Positions 37,329 to 47,682 of a stretch of DNA of 64,000 nt are shown in pieces. Position 1 is the stretch's first letter. Every line of letters begins with the position of its first letter. The stretch is from Solilutibacter tolerans (GTDB taxonomy: Bacteria; Pseudomonadota; Gammaproteobacteria; Xanthomonadales; Xanthomonadaceae). The position numbers and the translations under genes were made by a program. The notes under the pieces were generated by a model. It was not told where the DNA came from, ran no database searches, and saw only the letters and a list, made by a program, of their open reading frames with translations. The stretch lies in NCBI RefSeq assembly GCF_900155935.1, contig NZ_FTLW01000002.1, forward strand, positions 124,001 to 188,000. The letters run 5' to 3'.

Positions 37329-37978
37329 CCGACCACCGCACCCGATTCCTCGATGCCGCCCTGCGCGCCGAAGCCCTGCGCTTTGGCGAATTCACTCTTA
37401 AGTCCGGCCGCAGTAGTCCGTATTTCTTCAATGCGGGCCGCTTCGACTCCGGCGCTGCGCTGGCGACGCTCGGCCGCACATATGCCGATGCGATCACCTC
37501 CGCTGGGCTTGAGTTCGATGTGCTGTTCGGCCCGGCTTACAAGGGCATCCCGCTGGCGACAGCGCTCGCGTGCGCGATGGCCGCCGATGGCCGTGACGTG
37601 CCGGTGGCATTCAATCGCAAGGAGACGAAGGCGCATGGCGAAGGCGGCATGCTGATCGGCGCGCCGATGGCCGGTCAACGCGTGTTGATCGTCGATGACG
37701 TGATCACCGCCGGCACCGCAATTCGCGAGGCGCTCAGCCTGATCCGTGAGGCGGGCGGCGTTCCGGCCGGTATCGTCATCGGTCTGGACCGTCAGGAAAT
37801 CGTGAGCGAGGAAGATCGCCGCTCGGCCGCCCAAGGCGTGGCCGATGAACACGGCATTCCCGTGATCGCCGTCGCAAGCCTGTCCGATCTGCTTGATTTC
37901 TCCGCGCAAAGGCCGGAACTTGAAGGCCATCGCGGAGCGCTGGCGAATTACCGCCAACGTTTCGGCGCCACGCCCTGA
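37325..37978 (+). CDS. pyrE: Orotate phosphoribosyltransferase
   Basis: Makes OMP from orotate and PRPP in pyrimidine synthesis. The protein is 217 residues, normal length. FGEFTLKSGRSSPYFFN lies near residues 20-36, and GPAYKGIPLAT near 70. The PRPP-binding motif RVLIVDDVITAGTAIREA is near 119-136. ATG 37325 overlaps the GNAT gene stop. Divergent from exonuclease III; an xthA-pyrE neighbourhood is common in gammaproteobacteria. Confidence 0.97.
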   Translation: MTDHRTRFLDAALRAEALRFGEFTLKSGRSSPYFFNAGRFDSGAALATLGRTYADAITSAGLEFDVLFGPAYKGIPLATALACAMAADGRDVPVAFNRKETKAHGEGGMLIGAPMAGQRVLIVDDVITAGTAIREALSLIREAGGVPAGIVIGLDRQEIVSEEDRRSAAQGVADEHGIPVIAVASLSDLLDFSAQRPELEGHRGALANYRQRFGATP

Positions 37979-37999
37979 GCCTGTTGTGGGGGAACGCTC

Positions 38000-38692
38000 A
38001 TGAAATCCATTCAACTCTGCACCGTGGGCCTGCTCTTGGTCGCGACTGCCGTTTCCGCCCAGCAACAGGGCTCGGCGGCGAAAAAGCTGTACTGCTGGAA
38101 TGAGGGTGGCCGTCGTGTCTGCGGTGACGCCCTGCCCGCTTCTGCGGTGGACGGCGCGCGCACCGAAATCAACAGCAAGAGCGGCCTGCCTGGTGCCCGC
38201 ATCGACCGCGCCCTGACCGCCGAAGAACGCGCGGCCCAAGCTGCCCTGCAAGCCGAGGCTCAAGCCAAGGCAGATCAGGCCGCCGCCGAGGCCCGCCGCG
38301 ATTTCGCGCTGGGTGAATCCTACGACTCAGAGGACGCACTCCGGCAAGCCTTCAAGATCCGCTACGAGTTGGTGGATGAAGGCTTGAAGACGTCGAAGAT
38401 GGCCATCGTCAACCAGCGCCGCGCCCTATTGCAGATGCTGCAGGCCGCCGCCGATGTCGAGATGAAAAACGGCAAGGTGCCGGCCAAGCTCGCGCAAAAC
38501 GTGCTGACCCAGCGCGCATCGGTATTGGATGCGCAGGAGAGCTATCGCTTGCAGCAGCAAGAGCGCGGCGAGCTTGACGCCAAACTCAACGATGCTCTCA
38601 CCCGGTATCGCAAGGCGAAGGGACTGGACCCGGTGACCGGGCAAGCGCCTGCACCAACACTGACTCCGATACAGGCACCGCCCGCCGGCTGA
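38000..38692 (+). CDS. Exported coiled-coil protein, DUF4124-like N-terminus
   Basis: 230-residue protein with a signal peptide (ending VSAQ, about residue 21). A short DUF4124-like segment follows, with KKLYCWNEGGRRVCGDALP and two cysteines (about residues 33 and 42). The rest is mainly charged alpha-helix, rich in Ala, Gln, Glu and Arg, with likely coiled coil at about 75-205, and a proline-rich end. It follows pyrE by 21 bases. No specific function can be assigned; a periplasmic location is likely. Confidence 0.7.
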   Translation: MKSIQLCTVGLLLVATAVSAQQQGSAAKKLYCWNEGGRRVCGDALPASAVDGARTEINSKSGLPGARIDRALTAEERAAQAALQAEAQAKADQAAAEARRDFALGESYDSEDALRQAFKIRYELVDEGLKTSKMAIVNQRRALLQMLQAAADVEMKNGKVPAKLAQNVLTQRASVLDAQESYRLQQQERGELDAKLNDALTRYRKAKGLDPVTGQAPAPTLTPIQAPPAG

Positions 38693-38727
38693 TCAACCGG
38701 CGCACGGCGACTAACTGATCCCGTTTC

Positions 38728-41112
38728 TCAGAACGGAATCGACAAGCCCGGATCCAACTCGAGCAGCCGCGCACGGAAGGCGTCCTGAATGCGCGCGAGC
38801 GCCGCCGCATCATCGGCTTCGAAGCGCAGCACCAGGATCGGCGTGGTGTTGGATGCGCGCACCAGCCCCCAACCATCAGACCAGTCGGCGCGCAGTCCGT
38901 CGATCGTGGTGGCACGTGCACCCTCGAAATTACCCAGGGCGACGAAGCGCTCGATGAAGGCATGCGGGTTTGGGGTCGGAATTTTCAGCTCCGGCGTACT
39001 GACGCCTTCGGGGATCTCGGCAAATACTGCATCGGCATCGTCTTCGCGCGCGGCCAAGATTTCGAGCAGGCGCGCAGCAGAATAAATGCCGTCATCGAAA
39101 CCGAACCAGCGCTCCTTGAAGAAGAAGTGGCCGCTCATTTCACCGGCGAGCTCGGCTTCGGTCTCGCGCATCTTCGCCTTGATCAGCGAATGTCCCGTCT
39201 TCCACATCAGCGGGCTGCCACCGTGGCGCAAAATAAACGGCATCAATGCGCCGCTGCACTTCACGTCGTAGACGATGACAGCGCCCGGCTGGCGATCAAG
39301 CACGTCGGCCGCGAATAGCATCAACAAGCGATCCGGGAAGATGTTGGCACCCGCGGGCGTAATCACACCCAGACGATCGCCGTCGCCATCGAATGCAAGG
39401 CCGATGTCGGCGCCGTGCTCCTCGACGCTGCGGCGCAGATCTTCCAGATTGTGCGGCTCGCTGGGGTCGGGATGATGGTTGGGGAAGGTGCCGTCGATCT
39501 CGCAAAACAACGGAATGACTTCGGCGCCGATCGCCTCGAGCACACGTGGGCCGAGTTCGCCGGCTGCGCCGTTTCCAGCATCGACCACCACTTTCAGCGG
39601 ACGCGCGAGCTGGATGTCGGAGGCCACGCGCAACACGTAGTCCGGGGCCATCTGCCGCGTTTCCAGCTGGCCCGGTTGAGCCGCGCGATGCAGGCGACCA
39701 CTGATGATGCGCTGGTACAGATTGGTGATGGTCGCGCCCGAAAGCGTTTCGCCTCCGACCACGATCTTGAAGCCGTTGTAGTCCGGCGGATTGTGGCTGC
39801 CGGTCACGGCAACGCAGGATCCACCTTCTTCTTGCGCGGCGGTGAAATACACCAGTGGCGTCGGCGCCAGGCCGATGTCGGTGACATCACGGCCCGTGCT
39901 GCGCAGGCCTTCGATCAGCGCACCGGCAAGTTCCGGGCCGGACAGGCGGCCATCGCGGCCCACCACGATCCGCTGCAGGTCTTTCTCCTGCATCAGCGTG
40001 CCGATCGCCTGGCCAATCGCATGTGCAACATCGGTATTGAGTGTTTGCCCGACCACGCCGCGAATGTCGTACGCGCGGAAGATGCCCGCATCGACCGCCG
40101 GCACATCCACCAAGGACACAGCCGGCACCGACAACGCATCGTCAGGCACCACAGGCGACGGAGGTGGCACGTCACCGATGGCAGCCAATGGTACGGAGTC
40201 GGGCACCACCGGCGGCGGCGCGGCGGCGGCTTCGATTTCCACGGCCTCGGCCAGGGTCGGTGCACCCACATCACTGGCTACAACCACTCGGCGGCCTCGC
40301 AATTTCGGCCAAGCCAGCGCGACAGCGGCCAACGCCAATAGCAACAAACCCGCGATCAGGCTGGCCAAGCCACCCAACCCGAATGGGCCCGCACCCACGG
40401 TCGGAGCCGCGGCAGCCACGCGCAGCTCCGTGCCCGGCACCTTGATAGCCAAGGATTCCGCGCCATCGACCAAACCCTTGTCGCCTTTCTCGGAGATGGT
40501 GGCAGTGCCTTGCCGCAGCGCCAAATAGCCATTGCCCGAGTTGGCTGCATCCATCGCCGCCTGTACCGGCTGCAGCGGATACGTGGCCACAGCCACCTGC
40601 CCCTTGGGCAGCGGCGCGGCGGCGACGAATGCATTGCCTTTGCCCACACGCGCCACGCGCACTTCGGGCTTGCCGCTGGCAATCGCGGCCTCCACCACGG
40701 CCAGCTTGCCGTAGCCGGTGGCGGGCAGGCCTGCATATGCAGCCTGCAGGTCAGCGGGGAAAATTTCGGTTTCCTGCGCACCCTTCGCAGCAGCCGCAAA
40801 CGCGCTTTGCAACGCAGCCGGGTCAGTGCCGGCGGCGGCAGTCACCACAGCCGGGGCCGCCGCGGCATCGGCCACCCGCTTCTTGGTCTGGGTGAGTGCT
40901 TGCCCGACCTTCTGCGCCACTTCGTCGCGCTGACCGGCCAGGGTCTTGCCTGCCGAGTTCGCGCGCCATTGATTGACACCTGCCCACAGGAACCAGGCAG
41001 CCAACAAGCCCGCTGCAACGGCGAGCAAAGGCCGCGCTGAATCCAGCGAGCCGAGCTGCAGGGAAAGTTTTGGCGATTTACTGTTGTTGTCGCTCATGGT
41101 TCCATCCGTCAT
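38728..41112 (-). CDS. Phosphomannomutase/phosphoglucomutase with membrane-anchored N-terminus
   Basis: Interconverts hexose-6- and hexose-1-phosphates for exopolysaccharide and LPS precursors. At 794 residues it is far longer than the usual 450. The enzyme occupies about residues 345-794, with phosphoserine motif [12 protein letters not shown] (about 437), metal loop FDGDGDRLG (about 577) and sugar-binding GEMSGHFFF (about 660). The first 330 residues form a membrane helix (about 28-46), a periplasmic domain and a second helix (about 250-270). ATG 41112 overlaps the dut stop. This coaBC-dut-algC order is also known in Pseudomonas. Confidence 0.9.
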   Translation of the reverse strand: MTDGTMSDNNSKSPKLSLQLGSLDSARPLLAVAAGLLAAWFLWAGVNQWRANSAGKTLAGQRDEVAQKVGQALTQTKKRVADAAAAPAVVTAAAGTDPAALQSAFAAAAKGAQETEIFPADLQAAYAGLPATGYGKLAVVEAAIASGKPEVRVARVGKGNAFVAAAPLPKGQVAVATYPLQPVQAAMDAANSGNGYLALRQGTATISEKGDKGLVDGAESLAIKVPGTELRVAAAAPTVGAGPFGLGGLASLIAGLLLLALAAVALAWPKLRGRRVVVASDVGAPTLAEAVEIEAAAAPPPVVPDSVPLAAIGDVPPPSPVVPDDALSVPAVSLVDVPAVDAGIFRAYDIRGVVGQTLNTDVAHAIGQAIGTLMQEKDLQRIVVGRDGRLSGPELAGALIEGLRSTGRDVTDIGLAPTPLVYFTAAQEEGGSCVAVTGSHNPPDYNGFKIVVGGETLSGATITNLYQRIISGRLHRAAQPGQLETRQMAPDYVLRVASDIQLARPLKVVVDAGNGAAGELGPRVLEAIGAEVIPLFCEIDGTFPNHHPDPSEPHNLEDLRRSVEEHGADIGLAFDGDGDRLGVITPAGANIFPDRLLMLFAADVLDRQPGAVIVYDVKCSGALMPFILRHGGSPLMWKTGHSLIKAKMRETEAELAGEMSGHFFFKERWFGFDDGIYSAARLLEILAAREDDADAVFAEIPEGVSTPELKIPTPNPHAFIERFVALGNFEGARATTIDGLRADWSDGWGLVRASNTTPILVLRFEADDAAALARIQDAFRARLLELDPGLSIPF

Positions 41113-41570
41113 TGCACGCCGGTGTGGCCGAAGCCGCCGGTCCCGCGTGCGCTGGTTTCAAATTCATCGACCACCTGAAGCGTGGCGCGTACCACCGGCA
41201 GCAAAACCAGCTGCGCGATGCGATCTCCGGGCTGCATCGTAAAAGGCTCGCGGCCGCGGTTCCACACGCTGATCATGAGCGGCCCTTGGTAATCGGCATC
41301 AATCAAGCCCGTGCCATTGCCGAGCACGATCCCGTGTTTATGGCCCAGTCCCGAGCGCGGCAGAATCACCGCGCACAAGGCCGGGTCGGCGATGTGGATA
41401 CTGATGCCCGACGGCACCAAGGCAGTATCACCAGGCTCAAGCACCAGCGGCGCGTCCAGCGCGGCGCGCAGATCCAGACCCGCGCTCGCCTCGGTCGCAT
41501 ACGCCGGCAACGGCCATTCGCCGCCAAAGCGCGCGTCCAGCACTTTCAGTTGCAAGGTGTGATGCATCAA
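41109..41570 (-). CDS. dut: Deoxyuridine 5'-triphosphate nucleotidohydrolase
   Basis: Trimeric dUTPase that keeps uracil out of DNA. The protein is 153 residues with all five conserved motifs in order: [40 protein letters not shown] and the flexible C-terminal [10 protein letters not shown]. Its ATG overlaps the CoaB stop and its TGA overlaps the mutase ATG, so it lies in a tightly coupled four-gene chain. Confidence 0.97.
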   Translation of the reverse strand: MMHHTLQLKVLDARFGGEWPLPAYATEASAGLDLRAALDAPLVLEPGDTALVPSGISIHIADPALCAVILPRSGLGHKHGIVLGNGTGLIDADYQGPLMISVWNRGREPFTMQPGDRIAQLVLLPVVRATLQVVDEFETSARGTGGFGHTGVQ

Positions 41571-42217
41571 TCGAGTTCCTTGTCGATGAGGTCCAACAGC
41601 ACAGCGGCGACTTCCGCCTTTGGTGCGGGGCCGAGCGTTGCATCGCCCTGTGTCCAGAACACATGCAGCGCGTTGTCGTCAGCCTCGAAGCCGCTGCCGG
41701 TCACGCCCACGCGATTTGCGCAAATCATGTCGACACGCTTGGCTTGCAGTTTTCCGCGTGCGTAATGCTCGATGTCGTTGGTTTCCGCGGCAAAGCCGAC
41801 CACGCGCTTTGGGCGAAGTGGATGTGCCGCCACATCGGCCAGAATGTCGCGCGTGCGCACCAACTCCAGCGTCAACGTCTCGGTACCGGGTTTTTTCTTC
41901 AACTTGGCGCTGGAAAACGCTTGCGGCGTGAAATCCGCGACCGCCGCTGCGCCTATGTAAATCGATGCGGGCAAGGCCGATGTCACCGCCTCGTGCATCT
42001 GCGCCGCACTGCGCACGTCGATGCGGGTGACGCCTTCGGGGGTAGGCAAATGCACGGGGCCTGCGACCAGCACAACCGCCGCACCGCGTCGCGCGGCTTC
42101 GGCAGCGATCGCAAACCCCATCTTGCCGCTGGAACGATTGCCGATGAAACGCGCCGGATCGATGTCTTCATAGGTCGGCCCGGCGCTGACGATCACTTGC
42201 TTGCCGTTCAAACTCAC
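41567..42217 (-). CDS. coaB: Phosphopantothenate-cysteine ligase (CoaB), separate gene
   Basis: Joins cysteine to 4'-phosphopantothenate in coenzyme A synthesis. It equals the C-terminal half of the usual CoaBC fusion, here as a 216-residue frame from GTG 42217. Key motifs are intact: [14 protein letters not shown], the [15 protein letters not shown] nucleotide region, AAVADFTP, and the Lys-rich KLKKKPG loop. It overlaps the CoaC stop by four bases (GTGA), shifted by one base. Either a true split gene or a single-base change. Confidence 0.9.
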   Translation of the reverse strand: MSLNGKQVIVSAGPTYEDIDPARFIGNRSSGKMGFAIAAEAARRGAAVVLVAGPVHLPTPEGVTRIDVRSAAQMHEAVTSALPASIYIGAAAVADFTPQAFSSAKLKKKPGTETLTLELVRTRDILADVAAHPLRPKRVVGFAAETNDIEHYARGKLQAKRVDMICANRVGVTGSGFEADDNALHVFWTQGDATLGPAPKAEVAAVLLDLIDKELD

Positions 42218-42762
42218 CGCGCCGCTCCGACCAGGGCATCGACGATTTCGCTGGGCTCACTCATCCGGCCCGGTCCAGTCTCGCCACACGCCTGCGCGCC
42301 GACGCCCGGCCCGACCACGACCACGCCGCGCGATTTCAGCGTGTCGATGTTGCTTTGGGTGGCCGCATGCAACCACATCCGGTGGTTCATCGCCGGGGCG
42401 ACGAAAATGGGCGAGGTGGTGGCAAGACACAGCGTGGACACCAGGTCATCGGCGAAGCCATGCGCCAGTTTCGCCAGCGTATTGGCGGTCGCCGGCGCGA
42501 TGACGATGGCATCCGGCCAGCGCGCGAGCTCGATATGGCCCATCGCGGCCTCCGCGGCTTCATCCCACAGGCTGGTCCGCACCGGATGCCCGGACACGGC
42601 CTGAAACGTGGTCGCTCCGACGAAACGCTGGGCGTTTTCGGTCACCACCACCTGCACATCAATGCCGTGGTCGCGCAGGCGACGCACCACTTCGACCGCC
42701 TTGTAGGCCGCCACGCCGCCACAGACACAAAGCAGCACGCGCTGAAGAGGGGGCGCACTCAC
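42214..42762 (-). CDS. coaC: Phosphopantothenoylcysteine decarboxylase (CoaC), separate gene
   Basis: Flavin-dependent decarboxylase of coenzyme A synthesis, equal to the N-terminal half of CoaBC. The protein is 182 residues. Signatures: CVCGGVAAYKAVEVV at the start, the catalytic His in GHIELARWPDA (about residue 75), APAMNHRMW (about 122) and the catalytic Cys in AQACGETGPGRM (about 158). It ends right where the fusion linker would begin. First gene of coaC-coaB-dut-mutase, divergent from radC. Confidence 0.92.
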   Translation of the reverse strand: MSAPPLQRVLLCVCGGVAAYKAVEVVRRLRDHGIDVQVVVTENAQRFVGATTFQAVSGHPVRTSLWDEAAEAAMGHIELARWPDAIVIAPATANTLAKLAHGFADDLVSTLCLATTSPIFVAPAMNHRMWLHAATQSNIDTLKSRGVVVVGPGVGAQACGETGPGRMSEPSEIVDALVGAAR

Positions 42763-42881
42763 GTCAGGGAATTCCTACGCCGATTCGGGCATCCAGCTTA
42801 CCCGATACCGGCTTTTCCCCGATGACATTCGCTGACCAGAGCGCGCAGTTTTATCGTCATATTCCAGCGATTGGTGACGGC

Positions 42882-43556
42882 ATGCACATCCGCGACTGGC
42901 CACGTGACGAACGTCCACGTGAAAAGTTGATCAAGCAAGGGGCGGTGGCGCTATCGGATGCCGAGTTACTCGCGCTCTTCCTCGGCTCCGGTCTGCGCGG
43001 GGAAGACGCCGTCGCCACGGCGCGCGGGATCTTGGGCGAACACGGCCCCTTGCGCGTGCTGTTGGAACGCACCCCCGCAGAACTGGCGAAGCTGAAAGGT
43101 ATCGGCCCGGCGCGTGCCTGCAAGCTCTCCGCCGCGCTGGAGCTGTGCAGCCGCTTCATGGCCGCGGGCCTCGCCCGCGGTGATGCGATGTCGGACCCGG
43201 CCGCCGCTGGCCGCTACTTCGGCCAACGCCTGCGCGGCCGCGTCAGCGAGGTCTTTGCCGCCCTGTTCCTCGATAGCCGCCATCGCGCCTTGGCCTTCGA
43301 GGAATTGTTTACCGGCACCATAGACGGCACTGAAGTCCACCCACGCGAGGTCGTCCGCCGCGCACTGGCGCACAACGCGGCGGCGGTGATCGTCGGGCAT
43401 AACCACCCGAGCGGCCATCCCGAGCCTAGCCACGCGGATCGCGCGGTCACGGCCAGCCTGAAGCAGGCACTGACTCTGGTCGATGTGCGCCTCTTGGACC
43501 ATTTCGTCATCGCCGATGGGCCGCCCGTCTCGCTGGCTGCACGCGGTTGGGTTTGA
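42882..43556 (+). CDS. radC: RadC family DNA repair protein
   Basis: JAB1/MPN-type protein of 224 residues from ATG 42882. This start matches the family opening (MHIRDWPRDERPREKL); an ATG at 42822 would add 20 residues with no family match. The N-terminal helix-hairpin-helix region has LSDAELLALFLGSG and LKGIGPARACKL. The metal site motif is VGHNHPSGHPEPSHAD (about residues 171-186). Its exact role is unsettled. Divergent from coaC. Confidence 0.93.
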   Translation: MHIRDWPRDERPREKLIKQGAVALSDAELLALFLGSGLRGEDAVATARGILGEHGPLRVLLERTPAELAKLKGIGPARACKLSAALELCSRFMAAGLARGDAMSDPAAAGRYFGQRLRGRVSEVFAALFLDSRHRALAFEELFTGTIDGTEVHPREVVRRALAHNAAAVIVGHNHPSGHPEPSHADRAVTASLKQALTLVDVRLLDHFVIADGPPVSLAARGWV

Positions 43557-43667
43557 GCAAGGCGGCGGGCGGCGGTTCTCCAGGCGTCGTCCGCTGCCCT
43601 GCGGTTTACCAGCTGGCCTGCCCGCCTGCCGTAAACTAGGCGGCCAAACCTTCGCGCTGCAGTTTTA

Positions 43668-45356
43668 GTGAAAGCCCAACTCAAGTCCCTGGTCGAACAG
43701 GGCATCGCCAACCTCCGTGCCACTGGCACCCTGCCCGCCGACGCCGCCACGCCCGATTTCGTGATCGAGCGCCCGCGCGACGCGAGCCATGGCGATTTCT
43801 CCACCAATGCCGCGATGACGCTGGCCAAGGCTGCACGCAGCAACCCGCGTCAGTTGGCGCAGGCGCTGGTCGATGCCTTGCCGGCGGATGCCGCGATCGC
43901 CAAGGTCGATATCGCCGGGCCGGGCTTCATCAACTTCCATCTCGCGCCAGCCGCTTGGCATGGCGTGGTGCGCGCAGTCCATGCGCACGGCGACGGCTTT
44001 GGCCGCAACGACAGCGGGACGGGCCAAACCGTTGGCGTCGAGTACGTCTCCGCCAACCCGACCGGTCCGCTACATGTCGGCCACGGTCGCGCCGCCGCGA
44101 TCGGCGATTCCATCGCACGCGTCCTGGCCGCGAACGGTTGGAACGTGGTGCGCGAGTTCTACTACAACGATGCCGGCGTGCAGATCGAGAACCTTGCGAA
44201 ATCGGTCAAGGCGCGCATCGACGGCCACGCCCCCGGCGATGCCGATTGGCCAGCCGAGGCCTACAACGGCGACTACATCGCGGATGTCGCGGCGGCCTAC
44301 CTGCGTGGCGACAGCGTGGAGGTCGAAGGCGAGACGATCACCGGCGCGAAGGATGCGAACGACATCGACGCGATTCGCCGATTCGCCGTCGCGTGGCTGC
44401 GCCGCGAGCAGAACGCGGATCTGGAAGCCTACGCGGTCGGCTTCGACAACTACTTCCTCGAATCCTCGCTCTATGTCGATGGCAAGGTCGAGGACACCGT
44501 CGCCGAGCTCATCAAGCACGGCCACACCTACGAGGAAGGCGGCGCGCTGTGGCTGCGCACGACGGATTTCGGTGACGACAAGGACCGCGTGATGCGCAAG
44601 TCCGATGGCACCTACACCTACTTCGTGCCGGACATCGCCTATCACCGCAACAAATGGCAGCGCGGCTGGCAGCGCGCCATCACCGAGCTCGGCGCCGATC
44701 ACCACGGCTCGCTCGCCCGCGTGAAGGCCGGACTGCAGGCGCTGGATGCCGGCATCCCGCAGGGCTACCCGGATTACGTGCTGCACCAGATGGTCACAGT
44801 GATGCGCGGCGGGGAGGAAGTGAAGCTCTCCAAGCGCGCCGGCAGCTACGTGACCTTGCGTGATTTGATCGACGAGACCGGCAAGGATGCGGTGCGTTGG
44901 TTCCTGATCGCGCGCAAGCCCGATTCGCAACTGACCTTCGACATCGACCTCGCCCGCTCGCAGTCCAACGACAACCCGGTGTACTACGTGCAATACGCGC
45001 ATGCCCGCGTGCACAGCCTGCTGCGCCAAGCCGCCGAAAAGGGCTACACCGTCGATGTCGCCAATGGCCTCAGGCACCTGGATCAGCTCACCGACGACGC
45101 CAGCCAGGCGCTGATGATCGAGCTCTCGCGCTACCCGGAAGTGGTCGAGGCCGCCTCGCTCACGTTGGAGCCACATTCCATCGCGCAATATCTGCGTGAG
45201 CTCGCTACCGCCTTCCACACCGCGTATCACGCCCAGCCCGTGCTGGTGGAAGATCGCGACGAGCGCGATGCCCGCCTGGCGCTGTGTACCGCCACCGCGC
45301 AAGTGCTCAAGAATGGTCTGGATTTGTTGGGCGTGTCAGCGCCCGTGAAAATGTAA
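43668..45356 (+). CDS. argS: Arginyl-tRNA synthetase
   Basis: Charges tRNA(Arg). The protein is 562 residues from GTG 43668. The class I site is [13 protein letters not shown] (about residues 128-140). The KMSK-equivalent is KLSKRAG (about residue 386). The N-terminal Add1-like tRNA-binding domain ([22 protein letters not shown]) and the C-terminal DALR anticodon-binding domain are both present. It is followed after 14 bases by a SPOR-domain gene, a conserved pairing. Confidence 0.97.
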   Translation: MKAQLKSLVEQGIANLRATGTLPADAATPDFVIERPRDASHGDFSTNAAMTLAKAARSNPRQLAQALVDALPADAAIAKVDIAGPGFINFHLAPAAWHGVVRAVHAHGDGFGRNDSGTGQTVGVEYVSANPTGPLHVGHGRAAAIGDSIARVLAANGWNVVREFYYNDAGVQIENLAKSVKARIDGHAPGDADWPAEAYNGDYIADVAAAYLRGDSVEVEGETITGAKDANDIDAIRRFAVAWLRREQNADLEAYAVGFDNYFLESSLYVDGKVEDTVAELIKHGHTYEEGGALWLRTTDFGDDKDRVMRKSDGTYTYFVPDIAYHRNKWQRGWQRAITELGADHHGSLARVKAGLQALDAGIPQGYPDYVLHQMVTVMRGGEEVKLSKRAGSYVTLRDLIDETGKDAVRWFLIARKPDSQLTFDIDLARSQSNDNPVYYVQYAHARVHSLLRQAAEKGYTVDVANGLRHLDQLTDDASQALMIELSRYPEVVEAASLTLEPHSIAQYLRELATAFHTAYHAQPVLVEDRDERDARLALCTATAQVLKNGLDLLGVSAPVKM

Positions 45357-45370
45357 GCAGGAGTTTCAAG

Positions 45371-46222
45371 ATGGCCGCACGTCGCGGAAGATCGCAGGCC
45401 CGCCGCAGTGGCGGTGGCAGCAACGGATTGCCCGGCTGGGCATGGCTCGTCATCGGCGTGCTGCTGGCCATGGTGGTGATATTGATCGCGCCGAAATTCA
45501 TGTCGAAGGAAGGCGAAGGCGGCTTCTTCCGCATGGGTGCTCCGCATGCCGATCCGGATGCGCAGCCGCAGGGCAACGAGCAGACGGACGAGGCGTTCGA
45601 GCCGGTCGCAGCCGAATCGGCGTCCGAGACCGCATCGACCAAACCTGCTGAAACGAACAAGGAAGGCGATTTCGACTTCTACGAACTGCTGCCGGGCGAA
45701 GAGGTCGCGATGACCGACGCACAGATCGCCGCCATCGCACGCGAGGAAGCCCGTCGCAAGACCGCCGAGGCCGCAGCCAACATGGACGCCGCGACCCAGG
45801 CCGCCGATGCGCAGGCACGCGCTGCCGCGGCGGCAGCGGGCTTGCCTCAGCCTCTGCCCGAATCGGCGCCGACCACTTCGCCCAGCCCACGCCCCACCCA
45901 GGTGGCGAGTGCAGCCACTACTAAACCCGAGGCCGCCCCGCAGCCCAGCGCCACGCCGGCGCCAGCGGCAAGCAAGCCGGCCACCGCATCCACACCCTAC
46001 ATCCTGCAGGCCGGCGCCTTCCAGGCCAGTGGCGATGCAGAAGCAGTCAAGGCCCGTGTTGCACTGCTGGGTCTGAACGCGCGCGTGGAATCCGCCACGA
46101 TCAACGGCAAGACCATGTACCGCGTGCGCATGGGGCCTTACGCGAGCGCTTCTGATCTGGCGGAAGCGAAATCCAAGCTGTCCAGCGGCGGCCTGCCGGC
46201 CGTGGCGATCAAGGCCAAGTAA
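45371..46222 (+). CDS. SPOR-domain cell-division protein (FtsN-like)
   Basis: 283-residue single-pass inner-membrane protein from ATG 45371. A basic cytoplasmic head (ARRGRSQARRSGG) precedes one helix (about residues 22-40). A long Ala/Pro/Glu-rich periplasmic linker follows. The C-terminal SPOR domain covers about residues 210-283 (YILQAGAFQASGDAEAVKAR, YRVRMGPYAS) and binds denuded septal glycan. The architecture and its position after argS fit FtsN-type division proteins. Confidence 0.87.
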   Translation: MAARRGRSQARRSGGGSNGLPGWAWLVIGVLLAMVVILIAPKFMSKEGEGGFFRMGAPHADPDAQPQGNEQTDEAFEPVAAESASETASTKPAETNKEGDFDFYELLPGEEVAMTDAQIAAIAREEARRKTAEAAANMDAATQAADAQARAAAAAAGLPQPLPESAPTTSPSPRPTQVASAATTKPEAAPQPSATPAPAASKPATASTPYILQAGAFQASGDAEAVKARVALLGLNARVESATINGKTMYRVRMGPYASASDLAEAKSKLSSGGLPAVAIKAK

Positions 46223-46231
46223 ACGGCAACG

Positions 46232-47080
46232 TCAGGCGGGAAAGCGCTGGTCCAGCCAGCGCTTAAGCGTATCGAACACCGGCGCACGATCAAGCTCGTT
46301 GAACAGCTCATGGAAGTGACGTGGGAACTCCTGCGCCACCACCATCTCTTTGGGCGCGATGCGCGCAAAGCGGCGACTGCCTTGCGCATCAACCAAGCGA
46401 TCACTACCCGCGAACATCAGCAAGGTCTGCACCTGCCATGCGGGCGCCGCATCTAATACCGGCGCACCGGATGCATCGACAAACTGCGCCAGGCGCCCGC
46501 TGACACGGTCATGGACCAACGGATCGGCGCGATAGGCAGCGACCTCATTCGGATCATGCGATATCGCATCTGACGGCAAGCCATTGGCGATGGTGAAGCC
46601 GGGTGCGATCTTCGCAAGCGCACTCGCCATCATTCGCTGCCATGCCTTCATGCCCGAAGCGATCGCAGGCGATGACAGTACCAAACCATCCGCCGGTCGG
46701 ATTCGCTCGGCCACGAAGCGCGCGGCCAGTGCGCCACCCATGCTGTGGCCAAGCAGGATCAGTGGCTGACCTTCCAGCATCGAAGCATGCACGTGGTCCA
46801 CGACTTCAGCCAGATCATCCAGCAGGCGCGTCGGTGTCGTCAGCGTGCCGCGCTTGCCCGGTGATTCGCCATGGCCGAAATGATCGAAGGCGACGACATC
46901 AAACCCCCATCGATTTAGCTGATCCGCGACGTGCGCGTATCGCTCCCCATGCTCGCCAATACCGTGAACGATGAGCACACAGCCGCGTGCGGGCACGTCA
47001 GCATTCCGCTGCCAGGTGCGCGTGCGCAGCGCGACGCCATCGGACATCGACATCCATCCCAATTCAGCCAAGTGACTCAT
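46232..47080 (-). CDS. Alpha/beta hydrolase, lysophospholipase/monoacylglycerol lipase type
   Basis: 282-residue hydrolase; ATG 47080 has AAGGAG seven bases upstream. The oxyanion region is VLIVHGIGEHGERYAHVA (about residues 34-51), followed by FDHFGHGESPGKRG. The nucleophile Ser lies in LLGHSMGGALAARF (about residue 117). The acid is probably Asp in FAGSDRLVD, and the His is in PRHFHELFNE near the C-terminus. No signal peptide. It probably cleaves monoacylglycerols or lysophospholipids. Confidence 0.88.
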   Translation of the reverse strand: MSHLAELGWMSMSDGVALRTRTWQRNADVPARGCVLIVHGIGEHGERYAHVADQLNRWGFDVVAFDHFGHGESPGKRGTLTTPTRLLDDLAEVVDHVHASMLEGQPLILLGHSMGGALAARFVAERIRPADGLVLSSPAIASGMKAWQRMMASALAKIAPGFTIANGLPSDAISHDPNEVAAYRADPLVHDRVSGRLAQFVDASGAPVLDAAPAWQVQTLLMFAGSDRLVDAQGSRRFARIAPKEMVVAQEFPRHFHELFNELDRAPVFDTLKRWLDQRFPA

Positions 47081-47154
47081 CGCACTCCTTGTTTGCGGCT
47101 TCGCAGTGCGTGCGACGCCGATGCGGCACACTGCCTTCATCAGGAGAATGCACC

Positions 47155-47631
47155 ATGGCCCTCGAATCCGCACTGATCAAACCCGTAGTCGACGCGATCA
47201 TGGCGCTGCTGCGCCGTGGTGAAAACATGCAGCTCAACCGCAACGCCGAGAAAGCCGTGCGTGAGGCGATCCGTGAACTCTTGCTCGCCAGCCCCGATGA
47301 AAACAAGGCGGCAGCGCGCATCGCCATCGCCAAGGCCGCGGGCTTGTTGTCGGAGGACGTTGTCCTGGCCGAGGAGATGCTACAGAAGCACCGCGCCACC
47401 AAGGCGAAGACGCGCGGCAAGACAGGCAGCAGCCGCAAACGCGTGGCCGCGAAATCCACCGCTGCCCCGGCGAGCAAGACAACGCTGAAACCCAAGCCCG
47501 TCACGGCTGGCAAGCGCGCACCCAAGACCAGCAAGGCTACGAGGGCCGCGCCGAAGAAAACTGCTTCATCCACGCGAAAAAAGACCACTACCAAGACCGC
47601 GGGCCGTCGCCGCAGCGACGATACAGACTGA
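47155..47631 (+). CDS. Unknown protein with histone H1-like Lys/Ala/Thr tail
   Basis: 158-residue protein from ATG 47155, preceded by an AGGAG box. The first 85 residues form a helical domain I do not recognise (LIKPVVDAIMALLRRGENMQ, then LNRNAEKAVREAIRELLLAS). The remaining 70 residues are Lys, Ala, Thr, Pro and Arg in KTA/KKT-like repeats, as in histone H1 or AlgP-like bacterial proteins. DNA binding or nucleoid association is likely from composition only. Divergent from the hydrolase. Confidence 0.75.
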   Translation: MALESALIKPVVDAIMALLRRGENMQLNRNAEKAVREAIRELLLASPDENKAAARIAIAKAAGLLSEDVVLAEEMLQKHRATKAKTRGKTGSSRKRVAAKSTAAPASKTTLKPKPVTAGKRAPKTSKATRAAPKKTASSTRKKTTTKTAGRRRSDDTD

Positions 47632-47682
47632 GCAACCAGCCCGGCCACTTACAATGCGGTTACCTCATCAACAGCGCTTGCC

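Noticed and set aside
44070-45302. 410-residue minus-strand frame opposite argS
   Set aside because: Antisense shadow of a conserved synthetase.
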